Assembly (NCBI GenBank): GCA_019246575.1 | Contig: JAFAQG010000366.1 | Span: 1-10,244 of the forward strand | DNA: 10,244 nt | Direction of reading: 5' to 3' | DNA from: Acidobacteriaceae bacterium | Lineage (GTDB): Bacteria > Acidobacteriota > Terriglobia > Bryobacterales > Bryobacteraceae | Shown here: positions 1-6,848 of the stretch, piece by piece | How positions within the stretch are numbered: position 1 is the first letter of the stretch | Layout of the letters: each line of letters starts with the position of its first letter | Made by a program: the position numbers and the translations under genes | Notes under the pieces: model-generated | Told to the model about the DNA's origin: nothing | Seen by the model: the letters and a program-made list of their open reading frames with translations, nothing else | The model's database searches: none

Positions 1-2988
1 GATACTTTCTATGGCAATCACTTCATCGTCAACGGCAGCCAGGAAGGCACGAGTGACATGATTTTGGACGGCGTGAGTGCGGAAGTGAATCACAATATTC
101 CCACCATTCCCGCCATCAGCGCGATCCCTTCTGTCGAAGGCATTCAGGAATTCAGAATCCTGACTAACTCATATCCTGCCGAATACGGACGAAGCGGCGG
201 GGGCGTTGTCATCATGGTGACGAAATCGGGCACAAATGACCCGCATGGCAGCGCCTTCGAGTTTCTTCGCAATAGCTTTTTCGATGCCAATAACTTCTTT
301 GCAAACCGTTCCGGCATTCCGCTTGCGAGTTTCAAGCGAAACCAGTTTGGCGGCAGCCTCGGAGGCCCGGTCTTTGTGCCAAAGTTGTACGACGGCAGAA
401 ACAAAACTTTCTTTTTTTTCGATTACGAAGGAACGCGGTTGTATGCTGCGCAGTTTGCTACAGACACGGTGCCCACTGCGCTCCAACGCCGAGGCGATTT
501 TTCGCAAACGCTTAATTCGTCCGGTCAGCTTATGGCTATCTATAACCCGTTCAGTACGGTCGCAAATCCCGGCGGCGGCTACTCGCGGGCTGTTTTCGCT
601 GGAAATGTTATTCCGGCAAACATGCTGAATCCGGTCGCGATGAACATGGAAAAGTATTATCCGCTGCCCAATTCGCCTGGTCTGCGGTTTACGGGGTCTG
701 GTAATTTCGTCGTTCAAAGCGCCTATCCACAACCCGAGGATCGCCTGGAAGCCAAGATCGATCACTACTTCAACGGCAACAACCGTATCATGGGCCGCTA
801 CGACATCATGAACAGCATCTACAGCAAGCCCAATTTCTTCAATAACGTGGCGGATCCGGGTTGTTGTGAACCGATGAATCAGCGGTTGCAGAGCGGCATC
901 CTCGAGTACACGCACATTATGGGACCCTCCAAGGTGCTGAGTATTCGCGGCGGCTTCGGCCGCGTGGCCGCCAATCGCTATCCGTGGAGCGCGGGCAATC
1001 ATGGCGTAGGCGGCTTTGATCCGACGCAACTCGGACTTCCCGCTTCCATTGCGGCGGTAGCCAATCAGTTGCAGTTTCCTAACGTGACGATTCAAGACAT
1101 GACTCAGTTAGGGCCGAACGGTGGCGATCTCTATCTCATGGGGGACACGACTTACACGGCTGACGCGAGTATGTCGTGGGTCATCGGAAGGCACAGTGTG
1201 AAATTCGGAGTCGACAGTCGAATTAATCTGGTCAACTTCGGTCAGCTGGATCAGCCCGTGGGGACATATCAGTTTTATCGCTCTATGACTCAGGGTCCGA
1301 ATCCGGCAAGCCCGATTGCCAGCTCGGGCATAGGCTTCGCATCATTTCTTCTCGGAACAGGCGGCGGAATTACTCAGACGGCCGGCTATGTGTCCGACCA
1401 GGTAAACCCGGCAAATGCAAATCGGTACACAGGCCTTTACGTTCAGGACGACTTCAAAGCGACCACGAAACTCACATTGAATGTGGGTCTGAGGTGGGAC
1501 CTTGAATCCGGCACGACTGAACGATACAACCGCGAAGTGGCGATCGACCCTTATGTTGCGAATCCGTTGTCGCAAGCGACGGGCATGAATCTGCGCGGCG
1601 GGACCTTGTTCGCCGGCAGTTCACTGGGCCGAAGGTCGATCAGGGACACCGCGCTGAACGAGTTCGGACCCCGCATCGGCGTTGCCTATCAGCTCACGCC
1701 ATCAACGGTTCTTCGCAGCGCCTACGGCATTTACTACATGGCCGCACCTTACGGCGCGAGCAGGCACTACCTGGGCGAGGCGTTTTCTTCACAGACGCCG
1801 TGGCTTGCGACACTCGACGGCGTCACGCCTCTGAACACGTTGAGCAATCCTTTCCCAAACGGATTTAACCTTTTTCCTGGAACTTCTCAAGGGCTCGCAA
1901 CCCAAGCCGGCGCCACGCTAAACGACGCCTGGCCTAGTTCGTTGAAAACCCCGTACAATCAGCAGTGGAACTTCACGATTCAGAAACAACTCGGCTCAAG
2001 TATGGTTTGGGAGGTTGCCTATGCCGGGAACAAGGCAACTCACCTGCCGTACTTTATACAGCCCGCGGAGCTCAATCAACTGAGTCCTTCGCTGCTCAGT
2101 CTCGGCTCGGCCCTAACTCAGCTCGTATCGAATCCTTTTTTCGGAATCATCACCATACCAGGTGTGTTATCGCAACGAACGGTGCAATACGGCCAGCTCC
2201 TGCGGCCATACCCTCAATACACGGGCTTTGAAGCTAAGAATGCCGCGTGGGGTAATTCCAATTACCACGCTCTCCAAGTCCGATTCGAACGGCGTCTTAC
2301 GGGAGGCTTCGCGTTTATGGCTTCGTATACGTATTCAAAAACGATCAGCGATGCCGTGGACGGACTTTGGAATATGTCGAACATAGTCCGTAACTGGTAC
2401 TGCATCGAATGCGACCGGTCAGTTTCCTCTTACGACCAGCCGCAAAGGTTCATTGTGAATGCAAGCTACCAGCTTCCGATTGGCCGCGGTAAACCATTCG
2501 CGGCAAATACGAATAGAATTGTTAATGCCCTCATTGGAAACTGGCAATTGAACGCAATAGCGACTTTCTCATTAGGACTGCCTCTTTATAACTTCTCGGA
2601 ATCGACGAGCACCTGCTTCTGCTTCGGAGGCACACAGCGGCCTAACTACAACGGGGCTAAGGTCAGCCTTGGGGGCTCGCAATCGGTTTATGAATGGTTT
2701 AACACGGCTGCGTTTTCGGCAGCAGCGCCGTTCACTTTCGGCAACTTAGACCGGACGTTTACGGCTGTCCGCGCCGATGGCGCTCATAATCTGGATTTTT
2801 CTGTGTTCAAGAGTTTCAAACCCGTCGAGAAGATGTCCGTTGAGTTTCGCGCGGAGGCCTTTAACCTTACCAACACTCCCATTTTTAGCGCGCCGAACAC
2901 GACGCTCGGATCGGCAAATTTCGGTGTCGTCACGGCCCAGGAGAACACACCGCGGCAGATCCAGCTTGGACTGAAAGTTCTATTTTAA
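1..2988 (+). CDS. Oar-like TonB-dependent outer-membrane receptor, 5'-truncated by the window edge
   Basis: Outer-membrane beta-barrel transporter that would import a ligand, probably an oligosaccharide, using TonB energy. The frame is open from base 1, so the first ATG at 58 is internal; 995 residues are visible. Residues about 1-80 are the end of the plug: MILDGV at 20-25, then a QEFR segment, PAEYGRSGGG and VTKSGTN, all family hallmarks. FGGSLGGPVFVP and KTFFFFDYEG follow and lead into the barrel. PYNQQWNFTIQKQL lies near 650-664, and FRAEAFNLTNTP near the end. The chain ends in a terminal Phe (GLKVLF), as expected for BAM-assembled barrels. Aligning its DGV motif with LLNGV of the receptor at 7715 suggests about 170 residues are missing: signal peptide, carboxypeptidase-regulatory-like domain and early plug. 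Its only six cysteines form three close pairs (288/289, 801/804, 872/874). The stop directly abuts the stop of the convergent rhamnosidase-like gene. The ligand cannot be read from sequence. Confidence 0.93.
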   Translation, partial: DTFYGNHFIVNGSQEGTSDMILDGVSAEVNHNIPTIPAISAIPSVEGIQEFRILTNSYPAEYGRSGGGVVIMVTKSGTNDPHGSAFEFLRNSFFDANNFFANRSGIPLASFKRNQFGGSLGGPVFVPKLYDGRNKTFFFFDYEGTRLYAAQFATDTVPTALQRRGDFSQTLNSSGQLMAIYNPFSTVANPGGGYSRAVFAGNVIPANMLNPVAMNMEKYYPLPNSPGLRFTGSGNFVVQSAYPQPEDRLEAKIDHYFNGNNRIMGRYDIMNSIYSKPNFFNNVADPGCCEPMNQRLQSGILEYTHIMGPSKVLSIRGGFGRVAANRYPWSAGNHGVGGFDPTQLGLPASIAAVANQLQFPNVTIQDMTQLGPNGGDLYLMGDTTYTADASMSWVIGRHSVKFGVDSRINLVNFGQLDQPVGTYQFYRSMTQGPNPASPIASSGIGFASFLLGTGGGITQTAGYVSDQVNPANANRYTGLYVQDDFKATTKLTLNVGLRWDLESGTTERYNREVAIDPYVANPLSQATGMNLRGGTLFAGSSLGRRSIRDTALNEFGPRIGVAYQLTPSTVLRSAYGIYYMAAPYGASRHYLGEAFSSQTPWLATLDGVTPLNTLSNPFPNGFNLFPGTSQGLATQAGATLNDAWPSSLKTPYNQQWNFTIQKQLGSSMVWEVAYAGNKATHLPYFIQPAELNQLSPSLLSLGSALTQLVSNPFFGIITIPGVLSQRTVQYGQLLRPYPQYTGFEAKNAAWGNSNYHALQVRFERRLTGGFAFMASYTYSKTISDAVDGLWNMSNIVRNWYCIECDRSVSSYDQPQRFIVNASYQLPIGRGKPFAANTNRIVNALIGNWQLNAIATFSLGLPLYNFSESTSTCFCFGGTQRPNYNGAKVSLGGSQSVYEWFNTAAFSAAAPFTFGNLDRTFTAVRADGAHNLDFSVFKSFKPVEKMSVEFRAEAFNLTNTPIFSAPNTTLGSANFGVVTAQENTPRQIQLGLKVLF

Positions 2989-4611
2989 TCAGGGCAGGAG
3001 CTTGCCACTGCGAATGAGATAAGCGGGCGTGCAGCTCCAGGCGTGACAATAGCTGTTAACAAGAACGCTTTTGTATGGAGAAAGAGTAGGATTCGAAGGA
3101 TCATATATTTCCCAAAAGGTATCTGCGCCGGCTTTGACCATACCGCCCCAATAACTCGTAACTAAGTCGTTTGCTTCCTTTTTCATATCGCAGAGCAGCA
3201 TGGCATCTGTAACATAGTGGTAAAGATAAGGTGTTCCGGGGCGGATGGCATCCGGCATGTTCGTCGCGCGCTCGAGAGCAGTTTTTCCCTCCGCCGTCGT
3301 GGCGATACCGGCGTGAATCATCCAGGCCTGCGTGGCCCAGGAAACCTGGCGATGGGGACCACTGACGAACACGCCGCGATCCTTGTCATAGAAGCTTTCC
3401 CGAGCCGCTGCGGTCATGCGGCGTATGCGTTCCGGATACGATGCAGCATCGTTCTGTCTTCCAGCGAGCCGGGCCAGATCGAGCGCCTGCCGATACGCAA
3501 AGAGCAACACGCCATGCATGGCGGCAGTGCGGTCTAACTCGTCTCGCCAATCGATAAAAATCCACCACCCGCCGGGATCGACGAACAATCCTGAGTCGTT
3601 GACGAATTGACCGAGGATATCCATCTGGCGTTTAACCACGCGCCAGAGTTCACGCGCAACATCGTTACTGCCCGTTGCGCGGACATAGTCGAGGACAACG
3701 CTTCCGTAGAGTGCTGCGTAATCCATGATGTACTGGCGTCCGCACAGCGGAGTGGGTTTTTCGTAGACGCAAGCGGCGACGAGGCCATCCTCGCGGGGTA
3801 ATCCGGCGAACAGATACAGGCAGCGCTTTACCAGTTCGTAGTTTCGGAAGCTGACGTAATTGGTGAGCGCTTGCAGACGAAGATCTCCGATCCAGAGCCG
3901 GCGATCTCGGCGCGGACCGTCTTCAAACACGGTCTGCATGCAATCGCGCAAGGTATTCAGGCTTACCCGATCGATGTCACGGAGCAGCTCGGGAACGCGG
4001 GTTTCGAGTGCAGGCGGCGGCGCGGCAGCAGAAGTAAGTGCGACGGCGTGAATTTCGTCAAAGCGCGCACTGAAGGGCGGCGCAGTGTCGATTACTTCGA
4101 TTTTCACGTAGCGAAATGCGTACCGGCGGGGCATTCGGACGTGCTGGGGAAGAAAATCGACATTAATGATTTCATCCGGCAACCAAGCACGGCTGAGCGT
4201 GCCCGAGTAAGTTTCGAGCGGTATGGCCACGTCGGGCGGCACTTCGCCGAAGGTTAGCTTCAGCCGCACGGGTGCGTCGATATATGCGCCTACACCGGAG
4301 ACCGAGAAAACCAGATGACCCGTAAGATGCCGGCCGAAGTCGAGGATAAAGGTGTCTCCTGCGCGCCAGACCCGCTCTCGCAGAACGGTTGCGGGACCGA
4401 GAATGTCCATGCGCCACTTCAAAAACGTGGATGGATCGGGGCGGGGCCAAACGAGAGAAACGGGATTGACGATCGTCTCGCTGAGTCGCGGTTTCAGCGA
4501 TTCCGCTGTATGGATGAAATTCTGGAGTTGCGAGTCCGGCACTTGTGCCTTCATGCCCGCGGGGGCGGTAATTGCGGCCGCCGCACTTTGCATAAATTTC
4601 CGGCGATTCAT
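2989..4611 (-). CDS. GH78-type alpha-L-rhamnosidase-like enzyme with Tat signal
   Basis: Predicted exported glycoside hydrolase that would release terminal alpha-L-rhamnose from glycans; 540 residues. The start chosen is ATG at 4611, which overlaps the upstream stop as ATGA. A TTG 12 bases earlier (4623) is in frame but less likely. MNRRKFMQ at 1-8 is a twin-arginine motif, followed by an Ala-rich hydrophobic stretch and possible cleavage near residue 22. Residues about 85-190 resemble the GH78 beta-sandwich (FILDFGRHLTGHL, then LTFGE). From about 205 there is a six-hairpin (alpha/alpha)6 catalytic domain. The signature DGPRRDRRLWIGD lies at 231-243, where GH78 enzymes carry the general acid; that position is Asp236 here, not the usual Glu. 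TFWE at 498-501 fits the catalytic base (Glu501), and CHAWS at 522-526 matches the late His-Trp motif. It lacks the extra N-terminal sandwich domains of typical enzymes of 900 or more residues. Fold assignment is strong; exact substrate is uncertain. Confidence 0.85.
   Translation of the reverse strand: MNRRKFMQSAAAAITAPAGMKAQVPDSQLQNFIHTAESLKPRLSETIVNPVSLVWPRPDPSTFLKWRMDILGPATVLRERVWRAGDTFILDFGRHLTGHLVFSVSGVGAYIDAPVRLKLTFGEVPPDVAIPLETYSGTLSRAWLPDEIINVDFLPQHVRMPRRYAFRYVKIEVIDTAPPFSARFDEIHAVALTSAAAPPPALETRVPELLRDIDRVSLNTLRDCMQTVFEDGPRRDRRLWIGDLRLQALTNYVSFRNYELVKRCLYLFAGLPREDGLVAACVYEKPTPLCGRQYIMDYAALYGSVVLDYVRATGSNDVARELWRVVKRQMDILGQFVNDSGLFVDPGGWWIFIDWRDELDRTAAMHGVLLFAYRQALDLARLAGRQNDAASYPERIRRMTAAARESFYDKDRGVFVSGPHRQVSWATQAWMIHAGIATTAEGKTALERATNMPDAIRPGTPYLYHYVTDAMLLCDMKKEANDLVTSYWGGMVKAGADTFWEIYDPSNPTLSPYKSVLVNSYCHAWSCTPAYLIRSGKLLP
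4608..4611 (-). other. ATGA stop/start overlap coupling the two hydrolase genes
   Basis: On the minus strand the TGA stop of the GH67/GH20-like gene (4610-4608) overlaps the ATG of the rhamnosidase-like gene (4611-4609). No Shine-Dalgarno is evident in the preceding 20 bases. Ribosomes finishing the first gene therefore probably restart on the second. This implies one transcript and roughly linked output of the two enzymes. It also decides the start of the downstream gene in favour of 4611 over the TTG at 4623. Confidence 0.8.
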
Positions 4612-6779
4612 TGGAACAGCCAATCGAGACCGGAGTCTTTTGCGGCGGCTTGCGCCGATGATGTCTGGAGTGCGTTCAGATTGCGCTTGAAGTTACTAAG
4701 TTCCTGTTCGTAGGCGGGCAGGCAATCGCGCCAGTGAGTGTAGCGGCCGGGACCCCCGCGGAACGGAATACGTCGGGACACGCTATGAACACTTGGGCCC
4801 TGGCGGTACGTGGTGTTCGTAAGGTCCACCAGTTTGCGGAAATCCGCAACGCTTTCCTCGAGCAGCGGGAGTGCCTGTTCGAGATCATGCACGTCATGAC
4901 TGTAGCGATATCGCAAGACGAGAGCGGCCGCGTGTGTCTTGGCGGCGTAGAATTGCATTTCGGCTTGAATGCAGCGCATGTCGTTTAACAGGCGCTCGTA
5001 TTCCTGTCTGTTGCGGGCGACGTAAGGACGAGCGGCTTCGGCGGAACGGACGGCGAGGGTGGCGGAATCGACAACTTCGTGAGTAACACTGATCGGCGTT
5101 TCGCCTTGGTGAGGCTGGTGGTGGAACTCGTGCTCGACATAGTCGGCGAGGCGCTCGCCGGGAGGAGCGTCGGCGGTCCAAAGAGTTGTGGCGGGATGAT
5201 ATCGATCCGGGGCGATCAATTGAGGCATTAACATACCCAGAGTTAGCGACTGGCGATTGCCTTCTGTAATGCCGACGCGGGGAAGAAGACGAGGCGCGCA
5301 AACTCCGGATTGTTCGTAAGCGTCGAGGATGTGACCGGCGGCTTCGCGCGCTCCGTACTTATCAGTCAGGCGAGCGATCCAGTATTCGCGCTCGGCGGAT
5401 GCGTCGCGATTAGGATTCCACGAGTAGCGCGCCCAGGCTTCGTACCAGATCCAATCGCGATCGATTTGGAGCTCGGGCGGATTATCGGCCGACACAGGCC
5501 ATTCCCAGTAGCGCAAGGGGTAGAAATGCAGACCTTTGATCCCGATGCGCGCGCACGAGAGCATCACCTTCTGAATGTATTCGGGATCGCCCCAGCGGAA
5601 AGGCTCGAGGTTCGAAAGCAGGTGAATGTTAACGATGTGGGCTGCGCCGAGATGCACCAGCATTTCGTGTTCCTGAAGCACCTGGCCGCGGATATCAGTC
5701 CAGGTGAGGGATTCGCCGGTCCATTTCCACATGGTGTAGATGTTGCTGTAGATGGGGAGCGCGGCTTTCATTGCGCTCTGGATATCGGTAGCATGAGCGC
5801 GCACGATGATGGGCGGCTGCTCGGATGTGCCGAGCTCGCGCATTCCGTCTTTCACGCCGGGGATGATCGTTTTGCTGAGCCATTCGGCGCCATATTGAGG
5901 AGCGAGAGCTTCGCCGAGCGTCATCATGAGGCCGACGTCCGGGTAGTTTCTGATGAACTCGGAGATGCAGTAGCGTGTGTATTCGCTGGTGAACGGCGTG
6001 GGAGCTTTCTGCTGGAACCGTACGTTGTGCGCTTTGGCGAGAGCGTGCGAGATGTGAACGTTGTAAAAACCCTGAATCAGCCAAATACCACGGCGATTTG
6101 CTTCCGTGGTGAGCCAGTGAAACATTTGTATGTTTTGTTGTAACTGCTCGTCCGAGAGTTCCTGGGCTTCCCGATATTTGGGCAGTTTCAGAAGCGAAGT
6201 AAATGGATGGCCGTTCCAGAGGTAGAGAGTATTGAGGCGGTTTTCGGCGAGTAAGTCCAGATATCTTGTCCAGAGTTTCTGGTCATAAAAGAACGGAAAC
6301 TCCTGGGGCGTGTAGCGGTAATCGTACATGCCGCCGTCGTAAGTGATTTCGGGCTTCTGCATACCGATGCAAGTCCCGCGGAGGACAAACGCGGGATGGT
6401 CGGTGAAGTCGAGAGTGAGGGGAATGGCGCGGGCGGATTGAATGCGTCGCGCTAACTCGAGGCAGCCATAAAGGACGCCGGAGGGATCGCTTCCGACGAC
6501 AAGCAGCCGGTTCCCGGTGCGGAGCAAATGGAAGGCTTCATGGAGCGAAGCCGGGAACGTTCCTAGTGCTGAAACATGGGCGAACAGCGGTGAAGAACGT
6601 GCGCCAACAAGGAGGTGCAGATCGGGCTTTGCCGCGTCGGGGAGAGAGGCCAGCGCGGCATTCAGGCGCTCGATGCCATAGAGCTCGCGTGGCGTTGCGC
6701 CGGGAGCGGATTCGATGTTGACAGCGGCACTGCTCCCGAGTGCCGTGAGCGCAAAAACAAAGCTAAGCTGGCCGAGCAT
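4608..6779 (-). CDS. Exported GH67/GH20-superfamily-like glycoside hydrolase (alpha-glucuronidase-like), specificity unknown
   Basis: Probable secreted or periplasmic carbohydrate-active enzyme, 723 residues. Residues 1-19 form a hydrophobic Sec-like signal ending in GSSAA; unusually it has no Lys or Arg before the hydrophobic core. Residues about 20-125 resemble the alpha/beta domain preceding the barrel in GH67, GH20 and GH84 enzymes, with GSDPSGVLYGCLELARRI at 96-113. HPAFVLRGTCIGM at 128-140 marks entry to a TIM barrel running to about 460. LAENRLNTLYLWNGHPF (177-193) and YPDVGLMMTLGEAL (279-292) look like strand-end motifs. Conserved-looking acids are Glu290, Glu392 (SNLEPFRWGD) and Glu426 (RYWEWP). 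Residues about 460-723 appear largely helical, ending in RYTHWRDCLPAYEQEL at 679-694. ATG 6779 is the only reasonable start, because an in-frame TAA lies 13 bases upstream; no Shine-Dalgarno is seen. It is the first gene of a two-gene operon. GH67 alpha-glucuronidase is my nearest guess by architecture, not a firm assignment. Confidence 0.65.
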   Translation of the reverse strand: MLGQLSFVFALTALGSSAAVNIESAPGATPRELYGIERLNAALASLPDAAKPDLHLLVGARSSPLFAHVSALGTFPASLHEAFHLLRTGNRLLVVGSDPSGVLYGCLELARRIQSARAIPLTLDFTDHPAFVLRGTCIGMQKPEITYDGGMYDYRYTPQEFPFFYDQKLWTRYLDLLAENRLNTLYLWNGHPFTSLLKLPKYREAQELSDEQLQQNIQMFHWLTTEANRRGIWLIQGFYNVHISHALAKAHNVRFQQKAPTPFTSEYTRYCISEFIRNYPDVGLMMTLGEALAPQYGAEWLSKTIIPGVKDGMRELGTSEQPPIIVRAHATDIQSAMKAALPIYSNIYTMWKWTGESLTWTDIRGQVLQEHEMLVHLGAAHIVNIHLLSNLEPFRWGDPEYIQKVMLSCARIGIKGLHFYPLRYWEWPVSADNPPELQIDRDWIWYEAWARYSWNPNRDASAEREYWIARLTDKYGAREAAGHILDAYEQSGVCAPRLLPRVGITEGNRQSLTLGMLMPQLIAPDRYHPATTLWTADAPPGERLADYVEHEFHHQPHQGETPISVTHEVVDSATLAVRSAEAARPYVARNRQEYERLLNDMRCIQAEMQFYAAKTHAAALVLRYRYSHDVHDLEQALPLLEESVADFRKLVDLTNTTYRQGPSVHSVSRRIPFRGGPGRYTHWRDCLPAYEQELSNFKRNLNALQTSSAQAAAKDSGLDWLFQ

Positions 6780-6788
6780 TTCATGGAT

Positions 6789-6794
6789 ATTTTA
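6789..6794 (-). promoter_or_regulatory. Possible -10 element of the hydrolase operon
   Basis: TAAAAT on the minus strand matches the -10 consensus TATAAT at five of six positions. It ends 9 bases before the ATG at 6779, which would place transcription initiation about 1-3 bases upstream of the start codon. A loosely matching -35 (CTGACT, 6814-6819) would need a long 19-base spacer. The absence of any Shine-Dalgarno is consistent with leaderless initiation. This rests on one short AT-rich match and is weak. Confidence 0.22.
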
Positions 6795-6807
6795 TGCATC
6801 GACGGAG

Positions 6808-6835
6808 GTCAGAAGTCAGAAGCCAGAGGCAAGAA
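6808..6835. repeat. Degenerate 7-bp tandem repeat (GTCAGAA unit)
   Basis: Two perfect GTCAGAA units (6808-6814, 6815-6821) are followed by a GCCAGAG variant (6822-6828) and GCAAGAA (6829-6835), giving four units of decreasing fidelity. The array lies in the short spacer upstream of the hydrolase operon. Similar GTCAGAA-type microsatellites are common in intergenic DNA of some bacteria. Here it is too short to assign a role. Confidence 0.6.
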
Positions 6836-6848
6836 GGCTGCAGCCACG

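Larger units (their letters stand above)
6780..6848. other. 69-bp spacer between the STGPK-family gene and the hydrolase operon
   Basis: This spacer separates two genes read in the same direction (minus). It contains a degenerate 7-bp tandem repeat (6808-6835), a 10-bp perfect palindrome without a loop (6836-6845, GGCTGCAGCC) and an AT-rich TAAAAT element near the operon start. No U-tract follows the palindrome on either strand, so it is not an intrinsic terminator. Whether the operon has its own promoter or is read through from the upstream gene cannot be decided from sequence. Confidence 0.6.

Noticed and set aside
169..1095. 308-codon open frame on the minus strand inside the first receptor
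   Set aside because: The plus strand has clear receptor homology throughout. The antisense product is rich in Arg, His and Ile with no recognisable motif, as expected for the reverse reading of GC-rich coding DNA.
4612..4623. Alternative TTG start adding four residues to the GH78-like protein
   Set aside because: It would push the twin-arginine motif inward. The ATG at 4611 gives the usual ATGA overlap and a normal Tat leader.
5310..6143. 277-codon open frame on the plus strand opposite the GH67/GH20-like gene
   Set aside because: It lies entirely antisense to conserved barrel motifs, has no ribosome-binding site and no recognisable protein features.
6836..6845. GGCTGCAGCC palindrome as a terminator for the STGPK-family gene
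   Set aside because: A loopless 5-bp-arm palindrome without a following T-run on either strand cannot form a standard intrinsic terminator.
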